Shown here: positions 37,191-47,899 of the stretch, piece by piece
Numbering within the stretch: position 1 is the stretch's first letter
How the letters are laid out: each line of letters starts with the position of its first letter
Source of the DNA: Cohnella kolymensis
GTDB lineage: Bacteria > Bacillota > Bacilli > Paenibacillales > Paenibacillaceae
Assembly (NCBI RefSeq): GCF_000829465.1
Contig: NZ_JXAL01000016.1
Span: forward strand, 310,001-374,000
DNA: 64,000 nt
Reading direction: 5' to 3'
Program-made: the position numbers and the translations under genes
The notes under the pieces: generated by a model
The model's database searches: none
What the model was told of the DNA's origin: nothing
The model's input: only the letters and a program-made list of their open reading frames with translations

Positions 37191-38150
37191 ATGGAAGTCG
37201 TTAAAATATCTCCGCGCGGCTATTGTTACGGCGTGGTGGATGCGATGGTGTTGGCGCTGCAAACGGCCCGTAACCTGGATCTGCCGCGCCCTATTTATAT
37301 ATTGGGCATGATCGTGCATAACAGTCATGTCACGGAAGCTTTCAAGGAAGAAGGCATTATCACGTTGGACGGGCACGACCGGATTGAAATTCTCGAGAAG
37401 ATCGATCATGGCACCGTCATTTTCACCGCGCACGGCGTTTCTCCGGAAGTTCGCCGCAGGGCCAAGGACAAAGGACTGACCGTCGTAGACGCGACTTGTC
37501 CCGATGTCACCAAAACCCATGATTTGATCCGGGAGAAGACCGCTGAAGGTTATGAGGTCATCTACATCGGCAAGAAGGGCCATCCCGAGCCGGAAGGCGC
37601 GATCGGAATCGCCCCGGGCCATGTGCATCTGATTGAACGGGAAGAAGATATAACAGCGCTCAGTCTAACAACGGACCGGATTATCATTACGAATCAGACG
37701 ACCATGTCGCAGTGGGACATTAAGCATCTCATCTCACTGCTGATCAAAGCTTTTCCATCGGCCGAAATACACAATGAAATTTGCCTGGCGACGCAGGTCC
37801 GTCAAGAAGCGGTAGCCGATCAAGCGAAGGAAGCCCAGCTTTGTATCGTGGTCGGCGACCCGCGCAGCAACAACTCCAATCGGCTGGCACAAGTATCGCA
37901 AGAGATTGCCGGCGTTCCCGCCTATCGGGTGGCCGATGTGACCGAGATCAGGCAGGAGTGGCTGCAGGGGATTGAAAGGGTTGCAGTGACCTCCGGCGCT
38001 TCGACGCCCACCGCCCTGACCAAAGAGGTCATCTCGTACCTCGAACAATACGACCCCAATCAACCGGACACCTGGATAGTGCGTCGAACGGTGAATCCGA
38101 ACAAGCTCCTGCCGAATGTCAGGGAGAAAACAGTCGAAGCCGGAAAGTGA
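37191..38150 (+). CDS. ispH: 4-hydroxy-3-methylbut-2-enyl diphosphate reductase
   Basis: 319 residues. The last enzyme of the MEP isoprenoid route, giving IPP and DMAPP. Three conserved Cys for the iron-sulfur cluster are visible: Cys12 (GYCYGVVDA), [12 protein letters not shown] and [11 protein letters not shown]. Also HGVSPEVR and [10 protein letters not shown]. The start at 37191 matches the family N-terminus ([14 protein letters not shown]), though its ribosome binding site is weak. Confidence 0.95.
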   Translation: MEVVKISPRGYCYGVVDAMVLALQTARNLDLPRPIYILGMIVHNSHVTEAFKEEGIITLDGHDRIEILEKIDHGTVIFTAHGVSPEVRRRAKDKGLTVVDATCPDVTKTHDLIREKTAEGYEVIYIGKKGHPEPEGAIGIAPGHVHLIEREEDITALSLTTDRIIITNQTTMSQWDIKHLISLLIKAFPSAEIHNEICLATQVRQEAVADQAKEAQLCIVVGDPRSNNSNRLAQVSQEIAGVPAYRVADVTEIRQEWLQGIERVAVTSGASTPTALTKEVISYLEQYDPNQPDTWIVRRTVNPNKLLPNVREKTVEAGK

Positions 38151-38183
38151 CCGCTTTTGCGATAGAATCGGAAGGAGCATTCC

Positions 38184-38675
38184 ATGCATCGAATTCGCTT
38201 GCTGCGGCGTTGGCTGAAATACAAATACTTGATGCTCATTCGCGCCAAGGGAGGAGCTTCGATGGTCGCGATGGGCTTTGCGATCGGGTTGGCCGTCGAA
38301 ATGTTTACACTTCCCACCTTGGGTTTTGCTTTTCTGTTAATTTTACCGCTCGCGTACTTGCTTCGCGGTAATTTTGCCGCTGCATTGATCGGCTTCGTAT
38401 TCGGCAAGCTGATCTACATTCCAATGATGATCCCCAATTCGATCGTCGGCGGATGGGTGCTGCCGGAACATCTCTCATTCCATTTGTCGTTCGTCCCGGA
38501 ATGGGTGGACCGCCTTCTGCTCGCCAATGTGAAGCTGATTGTCGGTGGAATGATCGACGGCGTTGCGCTGGGCATCTTGTTCTATTTTCCAATCAAATAC
38601 AGCATCAATGCATTCAAAAACAAGCGCCGGGACAAAAGAAAACAAAGGCGCGCAACTCTGGAAGCGAACGCTTGA
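38184..38675 (+). CDS. DUF2062 membrane protein
   Basis: 163 residues. A basic N-terminus, then hydrophobic segments at about 27-45, 48-64, 66-90 and 112-135 and a very basic C-terminal tail (KNKRRDKRKQRR). The spacing and GLAVEMFTLPTLGF resemble the DUF2062 family, unknown in function. The ATG follows GGAAGGAG and lies 33 bases after ispH. Confidence 0.7.
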   Translation: MHRIRLLRRWLKYKYLMLIRAKGGASMVAMGFAIGLAVEMFTLPTLGFAFLLILPLAYLLRGNFAAALIGFVFGKLIYIPMMIPNSIVGGWVLPEHLSFHLSFVPEWVDRLLLANVKLIVGGMIDGVALGILFYFPIKYSINAFKNKRRDKRKQRRATLEANA

Positions 38676-38679
38676 ATCA

Positions 38680-38733
38680 AAGAGCTCCTGTCCGTTCTAG
38701 CAGTAGAACGTGGTTGACAGGTGCTCTTTTTTT
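38680..38733 (+). terminator. Terminator after the DUF2062 gene
   Basis: AGAGCTCCTGTC...GACAGGTGCTCT long stem with a T7 tract. Confidence 0.85.
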
Positions 38734-38812
38734 AGCTATATTTACTTTAGTGCTTAAAAGCGTATAAGCGTTGAAGCGTATAAGTGTTAAAATGATAGGG
38801 AGAGTGAAACTG

Positions 38813-39874
38813 ATGATCGTGATAACTTCCCCGCATATCGCTGAAGAGCGTATTGCGGAAATCGTTCGCCATATTGAGAAAAGCGGCGTTCAGGCGCATG
38901 TGTCTCATGGCAAAGACCGTACGGTCATCGGAATTATCGGCAGAGCCGAGCCGTCTCTCGCGGAACATATCCGTTCCATGCAGGGTGTCGAGAACGTCAT
39001 TAAGATTTCTAAATCTTATAAATTGGCGAGCCGGGAGTTTCATCCGGATGATACGATCATCGAAGTGAAAGGCGTCAGAATCGGCGGCGACGACCTGGTT
39101 GTGATGGGCGGGCCTTGCGCGGTCGAGACTCCTGAGCAAATCGATGAAATTGCCCGTCTGGTGAAGGAAGCCGGCGGCCAGGTGCTGCGCGGCGGCGCTT
39201 TTAAACCCCGTACCGGTCCATACAGTTTTCAAGGAATCGGTGTGGAAGGGCTCAAGTGGATGAAGGAAGCCGGAGACAAATACGGCCTTCTCACGATTAC
39301 GGAAGTTATGGCGCCCGAATTTGTAGATATTTGTGCGGAGTATGCGGACATCATGCAGGTGGGAACGCGGAATATGCAAAACTTCGATTTGCTCCGCAAG
39401 CTCGGCACGATTCAAAATCCGGTGCTGCTCAAGCGCGGCTTCAGCTCCACTTATGACGAGTGGCTTAACGCGGCCGAGTATATTTTAGCCGGCGGCAACC
39501 CTAATGTCATGTTGTGCGAGCGCGGCATTCGGACATTCGAAACCTATACCCGCAACACGTTCGACCTGGCCGCTGTCCCGGTCATTCAGGAACTGTCCCA
39601 TCTGCCGGTTATCGCCGATCCGAGTCATGCCACGGGACGCCGCGAGCTGGTCGAAAGGATGACCAAAGCTTCCGTAGCAGCCGGCGCGAACGGACTCATT
39701 ATCGAAATGCATACCGATCCGGACAACTCCGCGACGGGAGACGGCGTCCAATCCCTGTTCCCGGATCAGTTCGCAAATCTGCTGAAAGAGCTCGAACAGC
39801 TTGCGCCGCTTTGCGGCAAGCAGTTTAATACCGAGAAAGCGCCGGCTGAAGCTTTTGCGACCTGGAGGAAGTAA
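38813..39874 (+). CDS. aroF: DAHP synthase, AroF/AroA(Iβ) type with ferredoxin-like N-domain
   Basis: 353 residues from the ATG at 38813 (GGGAGAG upstream). The first ~65 residues form a ferredoxin-like regulatory domain as in the Thermotoga-type enzyme; the rest is the TIM barrel (MGGPCAVETPEQ, GAFKPRTGPYSFQG, PVLLKRGF, IADPSHATGRR, IEMHTDP). First step of the shikimate pathway. The Bacillus subtilis version carries a chorismate mutase domain instead, which is absent here. Confidence 0.92.
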   Translation: MIVITSPHIAEERIAEIVRHIEKSGVQAHVSHGKDRTVIGIIGRAEPSLAEHIRSMQGVENVIKISKSYKLASREFHPDDTIIEVKGVRIGGDDLVVMGGPCAVETPEQIDEIARLVKEAGGQVLRGGAFKPRTGPYSFQGIGVEGLKWMKEAGDKYGLLTITEVMAPEFVDICAEYADIMQVGTRNMQNFDLLRKLGTIQNPVLLKRGFSSTYDEWLNAAEYILAGGNPNVMLCERGIRTFETYTRNTFDLAAVPVIQELSHLPVIADPSHATGRRELVERMTKASVAAGANGLIIEMHTDPDNSATGDGVQSLFPDQFANLLKELEQLAPLCGKQFNTEKAPAEAFATWRK

Positions 39875-39893
39875 GGCCCTCAAATATTCTGAG

Positions 39894-39941
39894 ATCACAC
39901 CGGTTGTTTGCCGAAACGGCGAGCGGCGGTGTGATTTTTTT
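39894..39941 (+). terminator. Terminator after aroF
   Basis: ATCACACCG...CGGTGTGAT stem followed by seven T. Confidence 0.85.
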
Positions 39942-40016
39942 AGTGGAACGCGCCGTTATGACACATGCTAACTCACCTCCGTCAACGCCAGTAACTCTTA
40001 ATCGACACACGGTACG

Positions 40017-40045
40017 TTGAGTTTCCCATCTTTTTCTTTTAAACT
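40017..40045 (+). promoter_or_regulatory. Predicted sigma-A promoter of glpKD
   Basis: TTGAGT, 17-base spacer, TAAACT, 55 bases before glpK. I saw no clear GlpP-type antiterminator in the short leader. Confidence 0.45.
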
Positions 40046-40075
40046 GAGCACGATAGGGAGCATGATGCGCCGTGA

Positions 40076-41593
<1,518 letters not shown>

Positions 41594-41617
41594 GCTGGTC
41601 AACGAGGAGGAATCACA

Positions 41618-43276
41618 ATGGCAGCATCATTCTCGGCAGCTACCCGTAACGAACGGTTGCAGCAGATGGCAAAACAGACTTTCGACCTGATCGTCATCGG
41701 GGGAGGTATTACCGGCGCCGGCATTGCGCTGGATGCCCAAACCCGCGGCATGACTACGGCATTGTTCGAAATGCAGGATTTTGCGTCAGGAACTTCAAGC
41801 CGCTCCACGAAGCTTGTTCACGGCGGTCTGAGATATTTGAAGCAGCTGGAAGTGCGCGTCGTTGCGGAGGTCGGCAAGGAGAGAGCCATCGTGTACGAGA
41901 ACGGGCCTCATGTCACTACACCGATCCGCATGCTGCTGCCGATTTATAAAGGCGGAACTTTCGGCCGGTTCAGCACGTCGATCGGGCTGGCGGTATACGA
42001 CTTTTTGGCCGGGGTGAAAAAAGAAGAGCGGCGTAAAATGCTGAGCCCTGAGCAGACACTTGATCAAGAACCGCTGTTAAAAAGAGAGGGTCTTCTGGCA
42101 AGCGGCAACTACGTTGAATACCGTACGGACGATGCCCGCCTCACTGTTGAAGTGATGAAGAAGGCGGCCGAGCACGGCGTCGCCGCAGTGAATTACGCCC
42201 AAGTAACAGGGTTCATCTATGAACACGGGCGGATCGCCGGAGTGACCGTAGAGGAACGGATGAGCGGTGAAGTATATCAAATTCATGCGGCGACAGTTGT
42301 GAATGCGGCCGGCCCCTGGGTGGATACGTTGAGAGAAAAAGACGAGTCCAAGCACGGCAAGACGCTGCATCTTACGAAAGGCGTGCATCTTGTTTTTGAC
42401 GGCGAGCGTTTCCCTTTGAGGCAGGCTGTCTATTTCGATACGCCGGACCGTCGGATGGTATTCGCCATTCCCCGAGACGGGAAAACCTACGTCGGAACGA
42501 CCGATACCAATTACAACGGCGACAAAGCGAATCCCCGCATGACGGAAGAAGACCGGCGGTACCTGCTCGACGCGGTCAATCCGCTTTTTCCCGAGCTCAA
42601 GCTTACTGCCGAGGACGTAGAATCCAGCTGGGCCGGCCTGCGTCCTCTCATACATGAAGAAGGCAAAGATCCTTCGGAAATATCCCGCAAGGATGAAATC
42701 TTCCGTTCGGATGCCGGTCTCATCTCAATCGCAGGAGGAAAGCTCACGGGCTATCGGAAAATGGCGGAGACCGTTGTCGATCGCGTGGCGGAGGAGCTTG
42801 CAAAACAAGGCACACGGTTCGGCGGCTCCATTACCCGCAGCTTGCCGATATCGGGTGGAGAAGTGAACGGATCCGCTGCATACCCGGCTTTTGTAAGAGA
42901 ATGTACAGCTCAGGGCGTTCGCGCCGGACTAAATGAAGCGGCGGCTGCCCGGCTCGCTCATCGTTATGGAACGAATGCGGGGAAGATTCTCGAACGGGTA
43001 ACGCGTAATACGGATGAAGCAGAATCGTACGGAATGCCTGTTGAACTTTACGCGGAGCTTCTGTATGCAATGGATGAGGAAATGGCGGCGACACCGGCGG
43101 ACTTTTTCATTCGGCGCACGGGAGCGCTATTCTTTGACATACAGAAGGTAAGCAGATGGCGGGAGGCGGTCATTCGCGTTATGTCCGACAAACTGAATTG
43201 GACGAATGAGATGCGCGAAAGATTTGAGGAGGATCTGCTAGTGGAAATCAATGCGGCGACGACAGCCCTTAGATGA
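41618..43276 (+). CDS. glpD: Aerobic glycerol-3-phosphate dehydrogenase
   Basis: 552 residues. FAD-binding GxGxxG region in DLIVIGGGITGAGIALDA (about residues 26-43), SSRSTKLVHGGLRYLKQ and TVVNAAGPWVD; C-terminal DAO_C domain from about 400. Membrane-associated enzyme that oxidises glycerol-3-phosphate to DHAP and feeds electrons to menaquinone. AGGAGG lies before the ATG. Confidence 0.95.
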   Translation: MAASFSAATRNERLQQMAKQTFDLIVIGGGITGAGIALDAQTRGMTTALFEMQDFASGTSSRSTKLVHGGLRYLKQLEVRVVAEVGKERAIVYENGPHVTTPIRMLLPIYKGGTFGRFSTSIGLAVYDFLAGVKKEERRKMLSPEQTLDQEPLLKREGLLASGNYVEYRTDDARLTVEVMKKAAEHGVAAVNYAQVTGFIYEHGRIAGVTVEERMSGEVYQIHAATVVNAAGPWVDTLREKDESKHGKTLHLTKGVHLVFDGERFPLRQAVYFDTPDRRMVFAIPRDGKTYVGTTDTNYNGDKANPRMTEEDRRYLLDAVNPLFPELKLTAEDVESSWAGLRPLIHEEGKDPSEISRKDEIFRSDAGLISIAGGKLTGYRKMAETVVDRVAEELAKQGTRFGGSITRSLPISGGEVNGSAAYPAFVRECTAQGVRAGLNEAAAARLAHRYGTNAGKILERVTRNTDEAESYGMPVELYAELLYAMDEEMAATPADFFIRRTGALFFDIQKVSRWREAVIRVMSDKLNWTNEMRERFEEDLLVEINAATTALR

Positions 43277-43310
43277 ATGAGATGAAGTCAGACAAATTTC
43301 GACACATTTC

Positions 43311-43339
43311 TTGACTTACTAGTTGTTATCTATTAAAAT
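43311..43339 (+). promoter_or_regulatory. Predicted sigma-A promoter of metNIQ
   Basis: TTGACT, 17-base spacer, TAAAAT, about 50 bases upstream of the S-box aptamer. Confidence 0.65.
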
Positions 43340-43390
43340 TACATTCATTGCTTTGTTTCATAATGATTTTCATATCATCATATACAACTT

Positions 43391-43502
43391 CTTATCAAGA
43401 GAGGCGGAGGGATAACGGCCCTATGATGCCCGGCAACCGATCCACGCAAGTGTGGAGTTCGGTGCCAATTCCGCCGGACGCAAGGTCCGGAAGATGAGAG
43501 GG
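43391..43502 (+). ncRNA. SAM-I (S-box) riboswitch upstream of metN
   Basis: The blocks CTTATCAAGAG, GGCGGAGGGA, ATGATGCCCGGCAACC, GGTGCCAATTCC and GATGAGAGGG appear in order. It should turn off methionine uptake genes when SAM is plentiful. Confidence 0.96.
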
Positions 43503-43519
43503 TCATGAGCGAACGACAG

Positions 43520-43550
43520 GCCTCTGTACCCTTTGGTATGGAGGTTTTTT
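43520..43550 (+). terminator. Riboswitch-controlled terminator before metN
   Basis: CCTCTGTACC...GGTATGGAGG stem with six T, between aptamer and start codon. Confidence 0.85.
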
Positions 43551-43577
43551 ATATACCGAAAAAAGGAGGGGTAAGGA

Positions 43578-44600
43578 ATGATCAAGCTGTCCGGCATTCG
43601 TAAGGACTATCAAGCAGGCCGAGGTACGATAACGGCGCTTGATACGCTCAATCTGGAGGTCGGCAGAGGAGAAATTTTCGGAGTGATCGGTCATTCCGGA
43701 GCGGGAAAGAGCACATTGATCCGGACGATCAATCTGCTGGAGCGGCCTACGGACGGTACAGTCCACATTGACGGCATCGAGCTTACTGCGCTGAACGGCC
43801 GGCGGCTCCAGCAAGAGCGCAGCAACATCGGAATGATCTTTCAGCATTTTAATTTGCTTTCCTCGGCCACTGTGGCGGAGAACATTGCGTTTCCTCTAAG
43901 TCTTTCCAAGGCTCCCCGGGCAGAGATAGAGCGGCGGGTACGAGAGCTCGTCGGACTCGTCGGCCTCGAGGGGCAAGAAAATAAATATCCCGCTCAATTG
44001 TCGGGCGGTCAGAAGCAGCGTGTCGGCATTGCGCGGGCGCTCGCCACGAATCCGAAAGTACTGCTCTGCGACGAAGCGACATCCGCGCTCGATCCGCAAA
44101 CGACGAAATCGATTCTGTCGCTGCTGCTCGAAATCAACCGCGAGCTTGGCATCACAATCGTACTGATTACGCATGAGATGGCGGTTATCCGGTCAATCTG
44201 CGACCGGGTTGCGGTATTGGACGGCGGCCGGATCGTCGAATCGGGAGCCGTTGCGGATGTTTTTCTGAAGCCGCAGCACCCGACAACGAGGGAATTTGTT
44301 GCGCAGACGGAGGACGCTGCTGACGCAAGGCTTATCGATACCGACGATTCTAAGCCGCGTGACAGGACGAGAATCCGTGTTACCTTCGTAGGGGAGCAAA
44401 CCTATGAGCCCGTCTTATATGAAACGATGCGAGACACGGGTGTCCCTTTCATCATTTTGCAGGGCACTGTGTCTCGCCTCAAGGAGACGCCTTACGGTCA
44501 GCTGGTTCTGGAACTCAAGGGATCGGGTGAGGAAACCGAAAGAGCAGTGCTCGCTCTGCGGAACCGTGGGCTTGATGTGGAGGTGATGGATCATGCTTGA
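43578..44600 (+). CDS. metN: Methionine ABC transporter ATP-binding protein
   Basis: 340 residues. Walker A GHSGAGKST, signature LSGGQKQRVGIARAL, Walker B VLLCDEATSALD, H-loop LITHE; the C-terminal ~90 residues form the NIL domain that binds methionine and limits transport. AAAGGAGGGG before the ATG. Overlaps metP by eight bases. Confidence 0.96.
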   Translation: MIKLSGIRKDYQAGRGTITALDTLNLEVGRGEIFGVIGHSGAGKSTLIRTINLLERPTDGTVHIDGIELTALNGRRLQQERSNIGMIFQHFNLLSSATVAENIAFPLSLSKAPRAEIERRVRELVGLVGLEGQENKYPAQLSGGQKQRVGIARALATNPKVLLCDEATSALDPQTTKSILSLLLEINRELGITIVLITHEMAVIRSICDRVAVLDGGRIVESGAVADVFLKPQHPTTREFVAQTEDAADARLIDTDDSKPRDRTRIRVTFVGEQTYEPVLYETMRDTGVPFIILQGTVSRLKETPYGQLVLELKGSGEETERAVLALRNRGLDVEVMDHA

Positions 44601-45258
44601 TTGGCTGGCTGACGTCGATTGGAGCGACATCTGGCAGAATACGCTGGACACATTGACGATGCTCGGCGGGTCCACCCTTTTCACATTGATTCTCGGTCTG
44701 CCGATCGGCATTCTGCTCTACATGACAAGGCGAGGTCAGCTGCTGGAGCAGCCGGTCGTATATTGGGTGCTTTCGGTGGTCGTCAACGTGCTGCGTTCGG
44801 TGCCATTCATCATTCTTATGATTCTCGTCATCCCGGTAACGAAGTTTCTAGTCGGTACTTCGCTTGGTGTTCGCGGCACGATTCCGCCCCTCGTCATTGG
44901 TGCAGCGCCGTTCTTCGCGCGGCTGGTCGAGACGTCGCTGCGCGAAGTCGACCGGGGTGTGGTGGAGGCCGCCCAGTCGATGGGCGCGTCCAAATGGCAG
45001 ATCATCCGGCGGGTATTGCTTCCGGAAGCGCGTCCCGGCCTGATCGCCGGCATTACGATCACGGCGGTTACGCTCGTCGGCTACACCGCAATGTCGGGCG
45101 CCATTGGGGGCGGAGGTCTTGGCGATCTGGCCATTCGCTACGGCTATTATCGGTTCGAGACGACCGTCATGATCATTACGGTCATCATCCTGCTGATCCT
45201 GGTGCAGATCCTGCAAATGATCGGCGACCGGCTGGTCCGGCATTATTCTCGCAAATAG
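44593..45258 (+). CDS. metP: Methionine ABC transporter permease
   Basis: 221 residues with five or six transmembrane helices and the EAA loop (EAAQSMGASKWQIIRRVLLPEARPGL, in parts EAAQSMGAS and VLLPEARPG) that contacts the ATPase. Standard second gene of metNIQ. The symbol metP is used in Bacillus for the permease and avoids confusion with the biosynthetic metI in this window. Confidence 0.94.
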   Translation: MLDWLADVDWSDIWQNTLDTLTMLGGSTLFTLILGLPIGILLYMTRRGQLLEQPVVYWVLSVVVNVLRSVPFIILMILVIPVTKFLVGTSLGVRGTIPPLVIGAAPFFARLVETSLREVDRGVVEAAQSMGASKWQIIRRVLLPEARPGLIAGITITAVTLVGYTAMSGAIGGGGLGDLAIRYGYYRFETTVMIITVIILLILVQILQMIGDRLVRHYSRK

Positions 45259-45303
45259 AGAGAACCAACACATTATTAGATAAGAAAAGGGAGAGAACCA
45301 CTC

Positions 45304-46164
45304 ATGAAAAAAATACTGTTTCTTTCGTTGACCATTGTGCTTGCATTTACGCTGTCCGCCTGCGGACAGAAGCCGGAGAATACGAGTCCCGATTCAGCGA
45401 GTGCTTCCGCTTCTAATGAAGCGGGCAGCACCGCGTCGTCCGAACCCGTAACGCTGAAAGTCGGCGCGACCGCTGTACCGCAGGCTGAAATTCTGGAGCA
45501 TATCGTCCCTGCGCTGAAAGCTGAAGGGGTTAACCTTGAAATCAAGGAATTCACGGATTATGTCCAGCCAAACGTACAAGTGTATGAAAAGCAACTGGAT
45601 GCCAACTTTTTTCAGCATATTCCGTACATGGAACAATTCAACAAGGATAGGAACATGGATCTCGTAAAGGTGACGGGCGTTCATATCGAGCCGTTCGGCG
45701 CATACTCCAGCAAGATCAAGAAGACGGATGAGCTGAAGGACGGCGCATCGGTGGCTATTCCGAACGACCCGTCCAACGGCGGCCGCGCGCTGGCGTTGCT
45801 GGAGAAGAACGGCTTGATCAAGTTGAAAGCCGGCGTCGGCATCTCCGGTACGGTGAAGGACATCACAGAGAATCCGAAAAACCTGAAGCTGAAGGAATTG
45901 GAAGCCGCCATGCTGCCGCGTGCGCTGGACGAGGTGGACCTTGCGCTGATTAATACGAACTACGCAATCGAAGCAGGCCTAAATCCGATGAAAGATGCGC
46001 TGTTCATTGAGGACAAAGAATCGCCTTACGTGAATATCCTCACCGCGCGTCCGGACAACGCCCAGTCCGATGCCATGCAGAAGCTCGCAAAGGCGCTGAA
46101 CTCCGAAGACGTGAAGCAGTTCATCAATGATAAGTACAAAGGCGCCGTCGTACCGGCGTTCTAA
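45304..46164 (+). CDS. metQ: Methionine-binding lipoprotein
   Basis: 286 residues. Lipoprotein signal with lipobox LSAC (lipidated Cys20), a Ser/Ala-rich linker and the NlpA/MetQ fold: VGATAVPQAEILE, FTDYVQPN, DANFFQHIPYM and VAIPNDPSNGGRAL. Captures methionine outside the membrane for MetN-MetP. GGGAGAG upstream of the ATG. Confidence 0.95.
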   Translation: MKKILFLSLTIVLAFTLSACGQKPENTSPDSASASASNEAGSTASSEPVTLKVGATAVPQAEILEHIVPALKAEGVNLEIKEFTDYVQPNVQVYEKQLDANFFQHIPYMEQFNKDRNMDLVKVTGVHIEPFGAYSSKIKKTDELKDGASVAIPNDPSNGGRALALLEKNGLIKLKAGVGISGTVKDITENPKNLKLKELEAAMLPRALDEVDLALINTNYAIEAGLNPMKDALFIEDKESPYVNILTARPDNAQSDAMQKLAKALNSEDVKQFINDKYKGAVVPAF

Positions 46165-46183
46165 GTTGAGATAACGCACGAAT

Positions 46184-46213
46184 TGCCCTATGCCCGTTGG
46201 CATAGGGCTTTCT
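46184..46213 (+). terminator. Terminator after metQ
   Basis: GCCCTATGC...GCATAGGGC stem with a short T-rich tail. Confidence 0.75.
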
Positions 46214-46263
46214 CATGGAGAAAGCCGATTGTCCCAATGATTTCATGGCTTTTAGATGAACAG

Positions 46264-46280
46264 TGTGAGCTATGCTCACA
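46264..46280. promoter_or_regulatory. Perfect palindrome, candidate operator
   Basis: TGTGAGC-TAT-GCTCACA: seven-base arms with a three-base centre, about 29 bases upstream of the glnA -35 box. Does not match the GlnR/TnrA consensus (TGTNAN7TNACA). Confidence 0.55.
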
Positions 46281-46308
46281 TATGAATAAAAAATACCTGA
46301 CATAACTA

Positions 46309-46337
46309 TTGACGCTCGAAAAGTGGAGTTTTATAAT
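46309..46337 (+). promoter_or_regulatory. Sigma-A promoter of glnA
   Basis: TTGACG, 17-base spacer, TATAAT: nearly ideal. The leader to the ATG is about 75 bases. Confidence 0.85.
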
Positions 46338-46419
46338 TACTTTCATAAGTAAGGTGAAAACTTGAACGAAATGATGTTTTCACGCGCTTAATGTTCGGAA
46401 ATGGGGAGGAAATACCAAG

Positions 46420-47844
46420 ATGTCTGCTCAAAAAGTATTGAATTTGATTCAAGAACACAACATTGAGTTCGTTGACTTCCGTTTTGTCGACCTTGCCGGT
46501 CGTGCTCACCACATCACGCTGCCGGCCACAGAAGTTGACGCAGATACATTCGTAAATGGCGTTGCGTTCGACGGCTCTTCCATCGTGGGCTTCCGGGGCA
46601 TTGAGGAATCCGACATGGTCATGATGCCGGATGCGGAAACGGCATACGTTGATCCTTTTACTGCACATGCGACATTGATCGTAATGTCCAATATCCATAC
46701 ACCGGACGGCGACCGCTATGAGCGGGATCCTCGTTCGATCGCACACAAAGCCGAAGAATACTTGCAGAAATCCGGTGTCGGCACGGACGCTTTCTTTGCA
46801 CCGGAATCCGAGTTTTTCATTTTCGACGACGTTCGATATGAGTCCACTATGAATTCCTCTTCGTTCTTCGTAGACTCTGAGGAAGCCTCTTGGAACACGA
46901 ACCGCAAAGAAGAAGGCGGAAACCTCGGCTTCAAAATCCGTACCAAAGGCGGTTATGTACCGGTTGCGCCGGTCGATGCCCAGCAGGACATCCGCAGCGA
47001 GATGGTTCGCCTGATGCAAGAAACCGGCCTGCGCGTCGAGCGTCACCACCACGAAGTGGCGACAGCCGGCCAAGCGGAAATCAACTTCCGTTTCGACACG
47101 CTGACTAAAACAGCCGATAACTTGATGAAATACAAATACATCATCCACAACGTAGCCCGCCAATACGGCAAAGTCGCAACGTTCATGCCTAAACCGCTTT
47201 TCGGCGATAACGGCAGCGGGATGCACGTGCATACGTCCATCTTCAACGGCGATACTCCTTTGTTCTATGAAAAAGGCGCCTATGCGAACCTTAGCCAAAT
47301 GGCTCTGAACTTCATCGGCGGCATTCTGTACCATGCACCTGCTTTGATCGCGATCACGAACCCATCGACGAACTCGTTCAAACGTCTCGTTCCGGGTTAC
47401 GAAGCGCCGGTGAACCTGGTGTATTCCAAAGGTAACCGTTCGGCAGCTGTCCGTATTCCGGTTGCGGCTGTAACGCCAAAAGGCTGCCGCGTCGAGTTCC
47501 GCACGCCGGACTCCACGGCTAACCCGTACCTTGCTTTCGCAGCGATGCTTATGGCTGGTCTGGACGGAATCAAGCGCAAGCTGGATCCCGAAGCTCTGGG
47601 TTACGGTCCGTTCGATAAGAACATTTATGAGCTTTCCGATGACGAGAAGAAAGAAATCCGCAGCGTTCCAGGCACATTGGACGAAGCGCTCGACGCTCTC
47701 GAAGCGGATTCCGACTTCCTCACCGAAGGCGGCGTATTCACGAAGGAATTCATCGACAACTATGTCGGTGTGAAGCGTGCTGAGGCCAAAGCGGTCGCGA
47801 TCCGCATTCATCCTCACGAGTACGGTCTGTACTTCGACTGCTAA
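46420..47844 (+). CDS. glnA: Glutamine synthetase, long (GSI-beta-like) form
   Basis: 474 residues, about 30 longer than the usual Bacillus GlnA. Motifs: VAFDGSSIVGF, FAPESEFFIFD, the NGSGMHVH metal/ATP site, NPSTNSFKRLVPGYEAP and RTPDSTANPYLAF. A segment rich in Ser/Glu/Asn near residues 140-180 and the stretch around Tyr403 (KNIYELSDDE) match the E. coli-type enzyme, where the equivalent Tyr is adenylylated. No glnR is adjacent. ATG follows GGGGAGG. Confidence 0.93.
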   Translation: MSAQKVLNLIQEHNIEFVDFRFVDLAGRAHHITLPATEVDADTFVNGVAFDGSSIVGFRGIEESDMVMMPDAETAYVDPFTAHATLIVMSNIHTPDGDRYERDPRSIAHKAEEYLQKSGVGTDAFFAPESEFFIFDDVRYESTMNSSSFFVDSEEASWNTNRKEEGGNLGFKIRTKGGYVPVAPVDAQQDIRSEMVRLMQETGLRVERHHHEVATAGQAEINFRFDTLTKTADNLMKYKYIIHNVARQYGKVATFMPKPLFGDNGSGMHVHTSIFNGDTPLFYEKGAYANLSQMALNFIGGILYHAPALIAITNPSTNSFKRLVPGYEAPVNLVYSKGNRSAAVRIPVAAVTPKGCRVEFRTPDSTANPYLAFAAMLMAGLDGIKRKLDPEALGYGPFDKNIYELSDDEKKEIRSVPGTLDEALDALEADSDFLTEGGVFTKEFIDNYVGVKRAEAKAVAIRIHPHEYGLYFDC

Positions 47845-47867
47845 TATGAGATTCAACAATCAAGATA

Positions 47868-47899
47868 AAAGCTCCCATCGCGGGAGCTTTTGTTTTTTT
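47868..47899 (+). terminator. Terminator after glnA
   Basis: AAAGCTCCC...GGGAGCTTTTG and T7; convergent with the catalase gene, whose stop codon region it overlaps. Confidence 0.8.

Noticed and set aside
46306-47859. 517-codon open frame on the minus strand opposite glnA
   Set aside because: It is a shadow of the well-supported glnA frame, has no family motif and lacks a ribosome binding site. Similar long antisense frames opposite thrS (28098-29543) and pheT (880-1833) were dropped for the same reason.
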